60,116 bases of DNA, taken from the NCBI GenBank assembly GCA_033765235.1, contig JANRIG010000021.1, positions 1-60,116 on the forward strand, written 5' to 3'. The stretch comes from JANRIG01 sp033765235 (GTDB lineage Bacteria > Bacteroidota > Bacteroidia > Cytophagales > UBA9547). The stretch's first letter is position 1; the number at the start of each line of letters is the position of its first letter. Of this stretch, positions 8,274 to 16,495 are shown piece by piece. The translations under genes were made by a program, and so were the position numbers. The notes below the pieces were generated by a model. It was not told the origin of the DNA and did not search any database. It was given only the letters and a program-made list of their open reading frames with translations.

Positions 8274-9185
8274 GTGAACCTGCCTGTTACCATAAAAACT
8301 TCTGTCATAGCATGTTATTTAGTCATCATAGCAGGTGGTGTGGTGCGCTGCACAGGCTCCGGTATGGGCTGCCCCGACTGGCCTAAGTGTTTTGGACTTT
8401 GGATACCACCTACTCACGTGTCGCAGTTGCCTATAGGGTATGAATACAAATACAGCCATGGCAGCTACAAAGCAGCGTTTAATGTGTATAAAACATGGAC
8501 TGAGTATATCAACAGATTGCTGGGTGCAGTATTTGGATTAGTAGTGATAGCTTTAGTGGTACAGGCACATATCAATAATACAAAATATAAGCGCATACAT
8601 TGGTGGGCATGGGCAGCATTGATATGCACACTGTTTCAAGGATGGCTTGGTGCCAAAGTAGTGTCAAGCGTACTTGCTCCATACATGATAACCATACACA
8701 TGCTCATGGCACTCATCATATTTGGCATACTTATTTATATGTTATACAGGTGTGGTAAAGATAATTATGCAGTGCATTATCCATATATAAAATATGTAAT
8801 ATTGGCATCATTGGTCATTACGCTATTGCAAATAGTACTGGGCACGCAAGTGCGCCAGCAAATAGACAAAATAGCCTCTTATTACCACTATGACTTTAGA
8901 GAACTATGGGTTAATAATCTTGGGGTAATATTTTCTTATCACAGATTGCTCGCATACATCGTAGTAGCAGGTACAGTGCTTACAGCATACCATATGTATA
9001 ATAATAATAATAAAATATGGGCATATATATTAATCTTAATAGTAGGCTTAGAGTTTGCATCAGGCTTGGTACTTACCTATTTTGAACTATTGCCCTATTT
9101 GCAACCTTTACATTTGGCATGTGCCACTGCATTGTCAGGAGTACAATTTTTTTTATTATTATCCATTAATATTACCTCTAAATAA
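8274..9185 (+). CDS. ctaA: Heme A synthase (COX15/CtaA family)
   Basis: 303 residues from a GTG start. About eight transmembrane helices are visible. The signature 'VRCTGSGMGCPDWPKCFG' after the first helix is diagnostic of the family in Bacteroidota. Conserved helix histidines appear in 'TIHMLMALIIFG' and 'SYHRLLAYIVV', and a last His in 'LQPLHLACATAL'. The enzyme oxidises the methyl group of heme O to make heme A for cytochrome oxidase, so the organism probably has an aa3-type oxidase. The endonuclease III gene begins at the base after its stop codon, so the two are likely translated from one message. Confidence 0.92.
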   Translation: MNLPVTIKTSVIACYLVIIAGGVVRCTGSGMGCPDWPKCFGLWIPPTHVSQLPIGYEYKYSHGSYKAAFNVYKTWTEYINRLLGAVFGLVVIALVVQAHINNTKYKRIHWWAWAALICTLFQGWLGAKVVSSVLAPYMITIHMLMALIIFGILIYMLYRCGKDNYAVHYPYIKYVILASLVITLLQIVLGTQVRQQIDKIASYYHYDFRELWVNNLGVIFSYHRLLAYIVVAGTVLTAYHMYNNNNKIWAYILILIVGLEFASGLVLTYFELLPYLQPLHLACATALSGVQFFLLLSINITSK

Positions 9186-9848
9186 GTGGATATAAAACGC
9201 AGATACTCTCAAGTGTTGCAATATTTTGAAAGTAACAATAGTGTAGCAGAGACCGAACTGCACTATGCCAACCCCTATGAGCTGCTGGTAGCCGTGATAC
9301 TGAGTGCACAATGCACTGATAAAAGGGTGAATACAGTGACCCCCGCACTTTTTGAGCGATTTCCAAATGCCGAAGCACTCATGCACAGCCACTTTGATGA
9401 ATTATTCCCCTATATCAAAAGCATATCTTACCCTAATAACAAAACAAAAAACTTGCTTGCAATGGCAAAATTACTTGTACATAACTACAAAGGTACCGTG
9501 CCAGACAGTGTAGAAGACCTCATGAAGCTGCCGGGCGTAGGGCGCAAGACAGCCAATGTAATAGCCTCAGTAATATATCACTTACCTGCCATGGCAGTGG
9601 ATACTCATGTATTCAGAGTATCAAGGCGTATAGGATTGGCAGATGACATACATACCACTCCACTGGCAGTAGAAAAACAACTGATGGAGCATATCCCACA
9701 AAATATGGTACACAAAGCACACCATTGGCTTATACTGCATGGCAGGTATATATGCAAAGCCCGCAAACCTAATTGTGAAAAATGTGGATTGACCTTGTGT
9801 TGCAAATATTTTGAATTAAATTACACCCAAAATATAAACCCCCAATAA
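9186..9848 (+). CDS. nth: Endonuclease III, DNA glycosylase/AP lyase
   Basis: 220 residues from a GTG start. The helix-hairpin-helix 'LPGVGRKTANV' contains the catalytic Lys, and the catalytic Asp is in 'AVDTHVFRVSRR'. The C-terminus carries the four-cysteine iron-sulfur loop C-x6-C-x2-C-x5-C ('CKARKPNCEKCGLTLCC'), complete here. It removes oxidised pyrimidines in base excision repair. It abuts ctaA without any gap and is followed four bases later by the carbonic-anhydrase-like gene. Its length matches the bacterial family. Confidence 0.95.
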   Translation: MDIKRRYSQVLQYFESNNSVAETELHYANPYELLVAVILSAQCTDKRVNTVTPALFERFPNAEALMHSHFDELFPYIKSISYPNNKTKNLLAMAKLLVHNYKGTVPDSVEDLMKLPGVGRKTANVIASVIYHLPAMAVDTHVFRVSRRIGLADDIHTTPLAVEKQLMEHIPQNMVHKAHHWLILHGRYICKARKPNCEKCGLTLCCKYFELNYTQNINPQ

Positions 9849-9852
9849 TCTT

Positions 9853-11004
9853 ATGCTCGATAGACAAGAAGTACATATATTAGTAGGCTGTGCAGATGCG
9901 CGCGACCTGGGACAAATACACTTAGATGCTGTGTATGGCACTATAGATGAGTTCAAAAAACAAAATATAGATATCGAGTTTCATGTCATTCGTACACCCG
10001 GCTCATTTGTGACCAAAAATGTATTTATGGACATAAAGCGTACTATAGAAAGCAATCAGCGCAGCAGTGCTTATGCCCAAAAAACTATTGACTACTATGT
10101 ACACATACAGTCGCACGGGGAGCTCAACAAAGAGTCTGACCACAGCTATGTGAGCCATATATACGATACTAATATTGTGCAAGGCTCAGTGTACAACTGT
10201 GGCATGCTCAATGCCACAGCAGTAGCCATAGAGATAGAAAAAATGCTCATTGAAGCATCGCCCACCATCATGCTCAATGGCAAAGAAGAAATAATAGACT
10301 CCGAAGCAGAGCTCAGGCACCTACTCAGAGAGTACTATGCCTACGACGGCTACTTGGCCGGCGATTGGATAAAAAGCATAGACAACCTGCAAACCCACTG
10401 CCGTGCGCAACGCACACAACTGGAGCATATGCTCTCAGGAGACCCTGACCTGAACAAGCTACATATAAAAGTGACTGCAGGAATACAAGACTATAGCATA
10501 CACTCCTTGGTAAGGCTCGACGGTGGCAAACCCAAAGTGAAATTTTGGGACGATGTACAACAATATATTCGCCACCACGACAATAGAGATGACTATGATG
10601 CCCTCATACAACAAGCCCAAAGTCAAAAACCCTATGCAGGACTGCTGTGCATGTCAGACCCCAGAATGTCGTCAAGACCACTTGCTACCAGATATTATCT
10701 CGAAAAATACCATAATATGAAGTCTGATGAATATACTCCCAATACTATATTTAACCTATCGGGCAGCAACTTTGATATGCCATTGAGCCCTTTTGGTCCA
10801 TATACCATTGCCGGATTTTTTTATGCAGTAAAATATTTAGGGCTTATAGACCAAATAGTAGTGGGCAAAGACGATGAACAAACCTTGCGCATTATGAAAA
10901 AAATTGACAATGACCCTATTATGAAAGTGATAGTGGACAAGTTCAAGGTAAATCTCATACCCATATCCAACGATTATTTGAAAAATAAGTATTCAATAGT
11001 GTGA
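9853..11004 (+). CDS. Unknown protein with remote beta-carbonic-anhydrase-like N-terminus
   Basis: 383 residues, no signal peptide. Residues ~8-20 read 'HILVGCADARDLG', which keeps the C-x-D-x-R motif of beta-carbonic anhydrases (Zn-ligand Cys, Asp-Arg dyad). 'FHVIRTPGSFVT' then matches the place of the 'HRNVAN' strand, and 'YYVHIQSHGEL' matches the strand carrying the His ligand, but the usual Cys three residues after that His is a Leu. The C-terminal ~200 residues ('YAGLLCMSDPRMSSRPLATRYY', then 'NTIFNLSGSNFDMP') match nothing I know; the phrase 'CMSDPRMSSRP' resembles a second C-x-D-x-R-like motif. I infer a divergent family member, enzymatic role uncertain. It is the last gene of the ctaA-nth group. 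Confidence 0.45.
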   Translation: MLDRQEVHILVGCADARDLGQIHLDAVYGTIDEFKKQNIDIEFHVIRTPGSFVTKNVFMDIKRTIESNQRSSAYAQKTIDYYVHIQSHGELNKESDHSYVSHIYDTNIVQGSVYNCGMLNATAVAIEIEKMLIEASPTIMLNGKEEIIDSEAELRHLLREYYAYDGYLAGDWIKSIDNLQTHCRAQRTQLEHMLSGDPDLNKLHIKVTAGIQDYSIHSLVRLDGGKPKVKFWDDVQQYIRHHDNRDDYDALIQQAQSQKPYAGLLCMSDPRMSSRPLATRYYLEKYHNMKSDEYTPNTIFNLSGSNFDMPLSPFGPYTIAGFFYAVKYLGLIDQIVVGKDDEQTLRIMKKIDNDPIMKVIVDKFKVNLIPISNDYLKNKYSIV

Positions 11005-11178
11005 TGAAAACCATTCTATAATTATTTGCTGAATAATCAAGGCTTACCCAATGACATATAGTATAAAAACTACATCTCTATGTGCACGACATATATTTAC
11101 TTGAAATATTAAATACTAAAAAATTTATTGTACTTAAATGTATTTATGGTTTACTTTAGTAATTAATTTATATTTATT

Positions 11179-12249
11179 ATGAAACGCAGAAAATTCACCC
11201 AAATCACCACTACTGCTGTGGCAGCCATTTCTCTCCCAAATATTAACTTTGGTGCCACAGACCAAGATATTGTGCTTGGGCATGCCAATTTCAAATACAA
11301 AATCGTGAAAAACTGGGGAGTTGACAACCTCACTAATACGCCTGTAAACGACTGCCACGAAATGGTGCAAGACAGCAAAAAAAGGCTTATTTTTTGCACC
11401 ACCGAAACCAAAAACAACATAGTGATACTTGACAAAAAGGGCAAGCTAATAAACGCATGGGGTCACGAATTTCCCGGGGTGCACGGGCTCACGCTGTGGA
11501 ATGCCAACGGCGAAGAATTTTTGTTTATTACAGACACCGTAAAAAAAGAAGTGTACAAAACCACCCTCGACGGCAAAGTGCTCATTACCCTCAAATATCC
11601 CTCAGAGTCAGGCATATATACTGATGAAGCCAAAGTGCCTTTTGTGCCCACTGAGACAGCCATAGCACCCAATGGCGATATATATGTGGCAGACGGATAC
11701 GGTTCCAGCTACATATTGGTGTATGACAGCAATGGCAAATTCAAAAATATATTTGCAGGCAAAACAACAGAAGGTGAGCAAAAACTGGTACAGGCACACG
11801 GTGTATGCATTGACAGCCGCGATAAAAATAACATAAAAGTAATAGGCACATCACGCGAGGAGTGCGGTTTCAAATTTTATACATTAGATGGCAAACACTT
11901 AGAAAGTCACTATTACAAAGGCTCATTTGTATGCCGACCTATTATAAAAGGAGAAAACCTGTACTTCCCTGTGATATGGAGCGAATTTGCAGAAAATGGG
12001 GTATCTCCTGCATGGCAGTCGCGCACGGGATATTTCATAGTATTGGATAAAAACAACAAACTCATTTCAGCACCCGGTGTAGATGAAATACAATATGAAA
12101 ATGGCAAACCTAAACACATGCACCAGTCGCCCAAAGTAAAAGGCACATTCATGCACTGCCACGACCTGTGTGTAGATGATGAAGACAGCATATATATACC
12201 GCAGTGGAACTCTGACAAAACATTCCCACTCAAACTGGTAAGAGTGTAA
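11179..12249 (+). CDS. Tat-exported NHL-repeat/six-bladed beta-propeller protein
   Basis: 356 residues. The N-terminus has a twin-arginine signal (MKRRKFTQITTTAVAA, hydrophobic, then 'INFGA'), implying export of a folded protein. The rest is made of propeller strands with NHL-like cores: 'AIAPNGDIYVADGYGS', 'AHGVCIDSRDKNN', 'CHDLCVDDEDSIYIPQW'. The repeating 'H-x-L/V-C/T-x-D' pattern is like that of peptidyl-hydroxyglycine lyase-type propellers, which bind metal through His residues on the central axis; several His are well placed ('CHEMVQ', 'VHGLTLW', 'AHGVC', 'HCHDLC'). Substrate unknown. It is flanked by non-coding DNA on both sides and appears to be a single-gene unit. Confidence 0.75.
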   Translation: MKRRKFTQITTTAVAAISLPNINFGATDQDIVLGHANFKYKIVKNWGVDNLTNTPVNDCHEMVQDSKKRLIFCTTETKNNIVILDKKGKLINAWGHEFPGVHGLTLWNANGEEFLFITDTVKKEVYKTTLDGKVLITLKYPSESGIYTDEAKVPFVPTETAIAPNGDIYVADGYGSSYILVYDSNGKFKNIFAGKTTEGEQKLVQAHGVCIDSRDKNNIKVIGTSREECGFKFYTLDGKHLESHYYKGSFVCRPIIKGENLYFPVIWSEFAENGVSPAWQSRTGYFIVLDKNNKLISAPGVDEIQYENGKPKHMHQSPKVKGTFMHCHDLCVDDEDSIYIPQWNSDKTFPLKLVRV

Positions 12250-12335
12250 TGTGTACTAATAAAATACTATGCAAATATTTTATTATCAATATATAGCATT
12301 TTTTTTATCAATTATGCATGTTTTTTTTAAACAAA

Positions 12336-12369
12336 TTGTTGTCGTTGCATGTACTGTATGTTATCTTTG
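12336..12369 (+). promoter_or_regulatory. Strong Bacteroidota-type promoter for ahcY
   Basis: TTGTTG at 12336-12341 and an exact -7 box TATCTTTG at 12362-12369 are separated by 20 bases, matching the TTTG-N19-21-TAnnTTTG consensus in spacing. It lies about 40 bases before the ahcY start. No riboswitch-like structure is visible. Confidence 0.65.
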
Positions 12370-12410
12370 TATAATTTTCATATTAATAAACCCAATCAAT
12401 AGCTACATTT

Positions 12411-13718
12411 ATGGTAGATACTCAAGTAAAATATAAAGTAAAAGACATTGCCCTTGCCGAATGGGGTAGAAAAGAAATAAAACTTGCTGAAGCAGAAATG
12501 CCCGGTCTCATGTCATTGCGTGAAGAGTATGGTACACAAAAGCCACTCGCAGGTGCACGCATAGCAGGCTGCCTGCACATGACTATACAAACTGCCGTGC
12601 TAATAGAAACACTGATACACCTCGGTGCAGAAGTCACTTGGTCATCATGCAATATTTTTTCTACGCAAGACCATGCTGCTGCTGCCATAGCCAAAGCGGG
12701 TATACCCGTATTTGCTTGGAAAGGTATGAATGAAGAAGAGTTTGACTGGTGTATAGAGCAAACACTATTTGCCTTCAAAGACGGTAAACCGCTCAACATG
12801 ATACTTGACGATGGTGGTGACCTTACCAATATGGTGCTTGACAAATTTCCTGAGTTGGTACACAATATCAAAGGCATATCTGAGGAGACTACCACAGGAG
12901 TACTGAGACTCAAACAAAGAAAAGAAACGGGCAAATTACCCTTGCCGGCAATTAATATCAACGACTCTGTGACCAAATCTAAATTTGACAACAAATATGG
13001 TTGCAAAGAGTCGCTCGTAGATGCCATACGCAGAGCTACAGACATTATGATAGCAGGCAAAGTAGCAGTAGTAGCCGGCTATGGCGATGTAGGCAAAGGC
13101 TCGGCAGCATCTCTTGCAGGTGCAGGCTGCCGTGTGATAGTGACTGAGATAGACCCAATATGTGCACTGCAAGCTGCTATGGATGGATACGAAGTACGCA
13201 AAATGGACGATGCCGTGAAACGTGCCAATATAGTAGTAACAGCTACAGGCAACTATAAAATAGTGGTAGACAGGCATTTTAAAGCCATGAATGATAAAAC
13301 CATTGTGTGTAACATAGGCCACTTTGACAATGAAATAGACATGGCTTGGCTCAACAAAAACTATGGCAATACCAAAATTAATATCAAACCACAGGTAGAT
13401 ATATATAATGTAAACGGCAAAGAAATCATAGTACTTGCAGAAGGCAGATTGGTAAACCTCGGGTGCGCTATGGGTCATCCTAGTTTTGTAATGTCAAACT
13501 CATTTACAAACCAGACATTGGCACAGTTAGAACTTTGGCAAAATGCCAAAAACTATGACAATGATGTGTATGTGCTGCCTCGCCACTTAGATGAGAAAGT
13601 AGCCCAATTACATCTTGCAAAAATAGGGGTAGAAATAGATACTCTTACCCAAGAGCAGGCAGATTATATCAATGTGCCTGTAGCCGGGCCATACAAAACT
13701 GAGCAATACAGATATTAG
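12411..13718 (+). CDS. ahcY: Adenosylhomocysteinase
   Basis: 435 residues. It hydrolyses S-adenosylhomocysteine to adenosine and homocysteine, clearing the inhibitory product of methylation. Visible hallmarks: the substrate-domain 'RIAGCLHMTIQTAVLIETL', 'SCNIFSTQDHAAAAIA', the catalytic region 'NINDSVTKSKFDNKYGC', the NAD-binding Rossmann loop 'VAGYGDVGKGSA' near residue 222, and the C-terminal '-YRY' that completes the neighbouring subunit's NAD site. Length is typical for the shorter bacterial form. It is a single-gene unit with a strong promoter upstream and an intrinsic terminator directly downstream. Confidence 0.97.
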   Translation: MVDTQVKYKVKDIALAEWGRKEIKLAEAEMPGLMSLREEYGTQKPLAGARIAGCLHMTIQTAVLIETLIHLGAEVTWSSCNIFSTQDHAAAAIAKAGIPVFAWKGMNEEEFDWCIEQTLFAFKDGKPLNMILDDGGDLTNMVLDKFPELVHNIKGISEETTTGVLRLKQRKETGKLPLPAININDSVTKSKFDNKYGCKESLVDAIRRATDIMIAGKVAVVAGYGDVGKGSAASLAGAGCRVIVTEIDPICALQAAMDGYEVRKMDDAVKRANIVVTATGNYKIVVDRHFKAMNDKTIVCNIGHFDNEIDMAWLNKNYGNTKINIKPQVDIYNVNGKEIIVLAEGRLVNLGCAMGHPSFVMSNSFTNQTLAQLELWQNAKNYDNDVYVLPRHLDEKVAQLHLAKIGVEIDTLTQEQADYINVPVAGPYKTEQYRY

Positions 13719-13741
13719 AACGCTAAGCTCCAAATATCTTC

Positions 13742-13770
13742 AAAAGCCGCATATTGCGGCTTTTTTTTTT
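13742..13770 (+). terminator. Intrinsic terminator after ahcY
   Basis: AAAAGCCGCA and TGCGGCTTTT form a perfect 10-bp stem around the loop TAT, followed by an uninterrupted T run. It begins 23 bases after the ahcY stop and lies between two convergent genes. In the other direction the T run is short, so it is chiefly the ahcY terminator. Confidence 0.9.
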
Positions 13771-13780
13771 GACATATTTG

Positions 13781-14509
13781 TCACAGTTTGTCATTCATTA
13801 TTAAGTTTTTAGCCAACAGTCGTTTGTAATAGTCGCTACCCAATGCTTTTTGCAACACAGGTATGTGCCTCATGCCATGGCAGTCTGTACCTACAAAATC
13901 TACCATATTATCCGCAATGAGCTTGTGTGCGAGCTGTTTTACATCTTTGTCATAATGGCCCGCAAGTGACATGATATTAATCTGAAAATAGATACCTTTT
14001 TCATACAACTGCTTGAGCACACTATAGTTTTGCATCGCAAAATGATACCTCTCCGGATGTGCATATATAGGTTGGTAACCTCTGATTTTGAGCTCAAATA
14101 TAACCTCATCAAAAAATGGGGGCAGGTCTACATACGAGGTCTCTACCAATATATGTTTTTTGCCAAATGTTAGCAGTGGCTCATTATTCAGCACTTTAAG
14201 CCTAAAATCTTCGTCTATGTAGTACTCGGCAGCAGCAGTAATATTAATATTGATATTATTTTCTACTATTTTTTGGCGCAACATTTCACACTTATCAAGT
14301 ATAATTTCAGGAGTATTATTATATGAGTCTGATATGATGTGGGGTGTGGTAATCACATTTTTTATTCCCCATGAGCCATATACTTTGAGTATGGCCAATG
14401 CCTCATCGAAGCTGCTCACCCCATCATCTATCCCAGGCAACAAATGATTATGAAAATCTGTATGACAGCCCAATAGTAAGTCTGATTTTTTGCTAAACAG
14501 TCCAAACAC
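13781..14509 (-). CDS. PHP-family tyrosine-protein phosphatase (CpsB/YwqE-like)
   Basis: 242 residues. The metal-binding motifs of the PHP fold are present in order: 'HTDFHNHLLPGIDDG' (H-x-H and acidic partner), 'ITTPHI', 'AAAEYYID', 'PIYAHPERY' and 'FVGTDCHGMRH'. Family members dephosphorylate bacterial tyrosine kinases that control capsule or exopolysaccharide export. No Wzc-like kinase or capsule locus is in the window, so the partner is elsewhere. Its short N-terminal 'MFGLFSKKSDL' is typical of Bacteroidota members. It is convergent with ahcY. Confidence 0.88.
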   Translation of the reverse strand: MFGLFSKKSDLLLGCHTDFHNHLLPGIDDGVSSFDEALAILKVYGSWGIKNVITTPHIISDSYNNTPEIILDKCEMLRQKIVENNININITAAAEYYIDEDFRLKVLNNEPLLTFGKKHILVETSYVDLPPFFDEVIFELKIRGYQPIYAHPERYHFAMQNYSVLKQLYEKGIYFQINIMSLAGHYDKDVKQLAHKLIADNMVDFVGTDCHGMRHIPVLQKALGSDYYKRLLAKNLIMNDKL

Positions 14510-14610
14510 TTCTTATGTAATAATATATGGTAAACAGGTATTATTGATATTATTCTGCAATATCTCATTTGTTTGACAAAATATATATATTAATATTGAA
14601 TATTTAGATA

Positions 14611-14650
14611 GTGAATGAGCACCCTTCATGTGTCTTCACTTCTTAATGGT
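14611..14650 (+). repeat. Short copy (A) of the repeat beside the toxin-antitoxin cassettes
   Basis: 'ATGAGCACCCTTCATGTGTC' followed by 'TTCACTTCTTAATGGT'. This matches the first ~37 bases of the longer copies at 15.4 and 16.4 kb. It lies upstream of the first nucleotidyltransferase gene. The remaining ~195 bases before that gene are AT-rich with nothing else evident. Confidence 0.75.
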
Positions 14651-14732
14651 TTATTATATTGTATAATACAGAAATAAATTCAAACTTTAATTTACATTTT
14701 TCAGGGTGCAGCATAATTGCATATATTTGCAC

Positions 14733-15068
14733 ATGAACTTAATGTCATTAATTAAAGAAAAATATACCGAGTTCGCTGACTTGTGTAGTTCGCACAGGGT
14801 TGATAAAATGTATGCTTTCGGGTCATCCATAACAGACCATTTTGACCCTACGAATAGTGATATAGATGTAGTAGTAAAAATTGACATAGACGACCCTTTG
14901 GACAGAGGCGATATGTTATTTTCATTATGGGACAAGTTGGAGGTACTGTTTAACAGAAAAGTAGATTTGCTTACCGAAGCATCTATCCAAAACCCTTATC
15001 TTAAAGCTAATATCAATAAGACAAAAACATTAATTTATGACGGAAAAGGAGCAAAAATTTTTTTCTGA
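14733..15068 (+). CDS. MntA-type nucleotidyltransferase antitoxin
   Basis: 111 residues from the chosen ATG (a second ATG three codons later is equally possible). The minimal nucleotidyltransferase signature is present: 'MYAFGSSITDHFDPTNSDIDVVV', that is G-S followed by 11 residues and D-x-D, one longer than the usual GSx10DxD. A third Asp is in 'NRKVDLLTE'. MntA-like antitoxins inactivate HEPN RNase toxins by adding AMP units near the active site. The gene overlaps by 32 bases with what was its toxin gene, which is now broken, so this antitoxin has no working cognate toxin next to it. Confidence 0.8.
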   Translation: MNLMSLIKEKYTEFADLCSSHRVDKMYAFGSSITDHFDPTNSDIDVVVKIDIDDPLDRGDMLFSLWDKLEVLFNRKVDLLTEASIQNPYLKANINKTKTLIYDGKGAKIFF

Positions 15069-15368
15069 TATATTAAACTCCATCAACTTGATTGAGGATT
15101 TTATTTAAGATATAAAATCATTTGCTGATTATTAAAAAGACTATAAAACCAAAGCAGCAGTAGAAAGGCATTTGGGCATAATAGGTGAAGCTGTGAACAA
15201 GTATCTTAAAGAGTATGAGACTAATGAACTCATAAATGCAGCTAAAATAATAGCCTGAGAAATAGGCTCATACACTCATACGACAATGTAGATGACTCCA
15301 TTATTTGGTCAATTATCACCCGATATATGTGGCAGTTGAAAGATGAAGTGGCGAAAAAAATAAAGTGA
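15037..15368 (+). pseudogene. Broken HepT-family (DUF86) HEPN toxin gene
   Basis: Translation from the ATG gives 'INLIEDFI', a TAA stop, 'DIKSFADY', a second TAA, then 'KDYKTKAAVERHLGIIGEA' and 'NKYLKEYE'. A frameshift then moves to another frame that reads 'LRNRLIHSYDNVDDSIIW' and ends 'RYMWQLKDEVAKKIK'. The intact parts match HepT, including the R-x4-H-x-Y RNase motif (RNRLIHSY). Both stops stand where family members usually have Lys, consistent with AAA-to-TAA changes. With two stops and one single-base shift the toxin cannot be made. Confidence 0.85.
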
Positions 15369-15403
15369 ATACATATCTCAGTGGTAAGTGGCTCTCACAA
15401 TTA

Positions 15404-15540
15404 ATGAGTTAGTGAGAGAGTGAGTTAGTGTATGAGCACCCTTCATGTGTCTTTACTTCTTAATGGTTATTATTTTGAACCATGAAGGAATTAAGGTTAT
15501 TAAGAAAATGTACTCTTTATGTATCTTCACTTCTTAATGG
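15404..15540 (+). repeat. Full copy (B) of the repeat beside the toxin-antitoxin cassettes
   Basis: Starts with a GAGTTAGTGAGAGAGTGAG-type run, then 'TATGAGCACCCTTCATGTGT', 'TTGAACCATGAAGGAATTAA' and 'CTTCACTTCTTAATGG'. Inside it the ~30-base motif CTTCATGTGTCTTTACTTCT / CTTTATGTATCTTCACTTCT occurs twice as a direct repeat about 75 bases apart. It sits between the two nucleotidyltransferase/HEPN pairs. Confidence 0.8.
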
Positions 15541-15577
15541 ACTGGAATAGAGTGCTATATGCTATGAATCGAAATAG

Positions 15578-15901
15578 CTACTCTTGTTTTATTTTTACTT
15601 CTTTTCCTGTTTTGAGTATATCCATTGCAAGCGGATTATCTGTAGTAAAATCTATCTGCTTTATCGGGTAAGGTTCTATTCTCGTATCTATGTCATAAGC
15701 TAATAATAACAGTTTTGCATGCAGATCAAAGTTATCAATATCATCACCATCCTCATATATAAGTGCTATATCAATATCGCTGGCATCTGAGTGGGTTAAT
15801 TTGGCATATGAACCGAATAAATAAACTTTATCAAACTTGATGTGCTGTTTTTGCAAATGCAAAATGTATTTATTTATTATTTTAGCAATTCCTTTATCCA
15901 T
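15578..15901 (-). CDS. MNT-domain nucleotidyltransferase (antitoxin candidate)
   Basis: 107 residues with the standard GSx10DxD motif: 'VYLFGSYAKLTHSDASDIDIALI'. A further Asp appears in 'PIKQIDFTT'. It overlaps the end of the HEPN gene upstream by 25 bases, so it is translated with it. By analogy with HEPN-MNT pairs it may be the antitoxin that modifies the HEPN partner; the HEPN partner here is of the larger PF05168-like type, and some such pairs have other roles, so toxicity is an inference. Confidence 0.8.
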   Translation of the reverse strand: MDKGIAKIINKYILHLQKQHIKFDKVYLFGSYAKLTHSDASDIDIALIYEDGDDIDNFDLHAKLLLLAYDIDTRIEPYPIKQIDFTTDNPLAMDILKTGKEVKIKQE

Positions 15902-16284
15902 TGTCTGTGTGATTTTATTTTTTCAATCCATTCATCTGTAAATTCTTTTGTACACTTTTTGTGAAAATCTTGTTTGTAATCATCATATCTTGCCCTAATA
16001 TTAAAGGTTGTAATTGTTGCAAAATCTTGTTTTTGTACTTGTGTTAATGACAACCCTGCCAACTCGCAAATTCTCAATAGATTATGAGTATTTATACAAT
16101 GTTCATGCATAATTTTTATATAATATGCCTTTAATAGTTTTTCGACACATAAATGACCAATAAACATTGACCAAGAATACCTGCCGGAATTATACATATC
16201 TACCATGGCATCAAAATCTTCGTTTGAAGACTCTACCCATGAAGCTATAGCATGCTCAACATTTTTAATTTTATCTTGATCCAT
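15877..16284 (-). CDS. HEPN-domain protein paired with the MNT gene
   Basis: 135 residues, all-helical. Core HEPN features: 'ASWVESSNEDFDAMVDMY', then 'SWSMFIGHLCVEKLLKAYY' (the conserved H-x3-EK-x-LKA helix), and near the C-terminus 'FNIRARYDDYK' with the R-x-RY pattern. This is the PF05168-like class rather than the HepT/DUF86 class. It precedes and overlaps the MNT gene. Unlike the plus-strand cassette 0.9 kb away, both genes here are intact. Confidence 0.8.
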   Translation of the reverse strand: MDQDKIKNVEHAIASWVESSNEDFDAMVDMYNSGRYSWSMFIGHLCVEKLLKAYYIKIMHEHCINTHNLLRICELAGLSLTQVQKQDFATITTFNIRARYDDYKQDFHKKCTKEFTDEWIEKIKSHRQWIKELLK

Positions 16285-16342
16285 TTACTTATGTAAGCAA
16301 AGATATTCAATATTAATAAATATTTATAGGTTGATTTTAATA

Positions 16343-16480
16343 AATGAGTGATAGAGTGAGTTAGCGTATGAGCACCCTTCATGTGTCTTTACTTCTTAAT
16401 AGTTATTATTTTGAACCGTGAAGGAATTAAGGTTATTAAGAAAATGTACTCTTTATGTATCTTCACTTCTTAATGGTTAA
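16343..16480 (+). repeat. Full copy (C) of the repeat beside the toxin-antitoxin cassettes
   Basis: Nearly identical to copy B over ~135 bases and in the same orientation: GAGTGATAGAGTGAGTTAGC, 'TATGAGCACCCTTCATGTGT', 'TTGAACCGTGAAGGAATTAA' and the closing 'CTTCACTTCTTAATGG'. A few single-base differences separate B and C (for example AATGG/AATAG and CCATG/CCGTG). It lies between the HEPN gene and pyrD. Confidence 0.85.
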
Positions 16481-16495
16481 GAACATATAAGTCAC

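Noticed and set aside
12250..12410. SAM/SAH riboswitch before ahcY
   Set aside because: The leader is short and AT-rich, with no recognisable stem or conserved core; a normal promoter is seen instead.
15037..15160. Reading the two TAA codons in the HepT gene as reassigned Lys codons
   Set aside because: TAA ends many intact genes here (for example prs, rplY and clpX), and the gene also has a frameshift, so decay is the simpler explanation.
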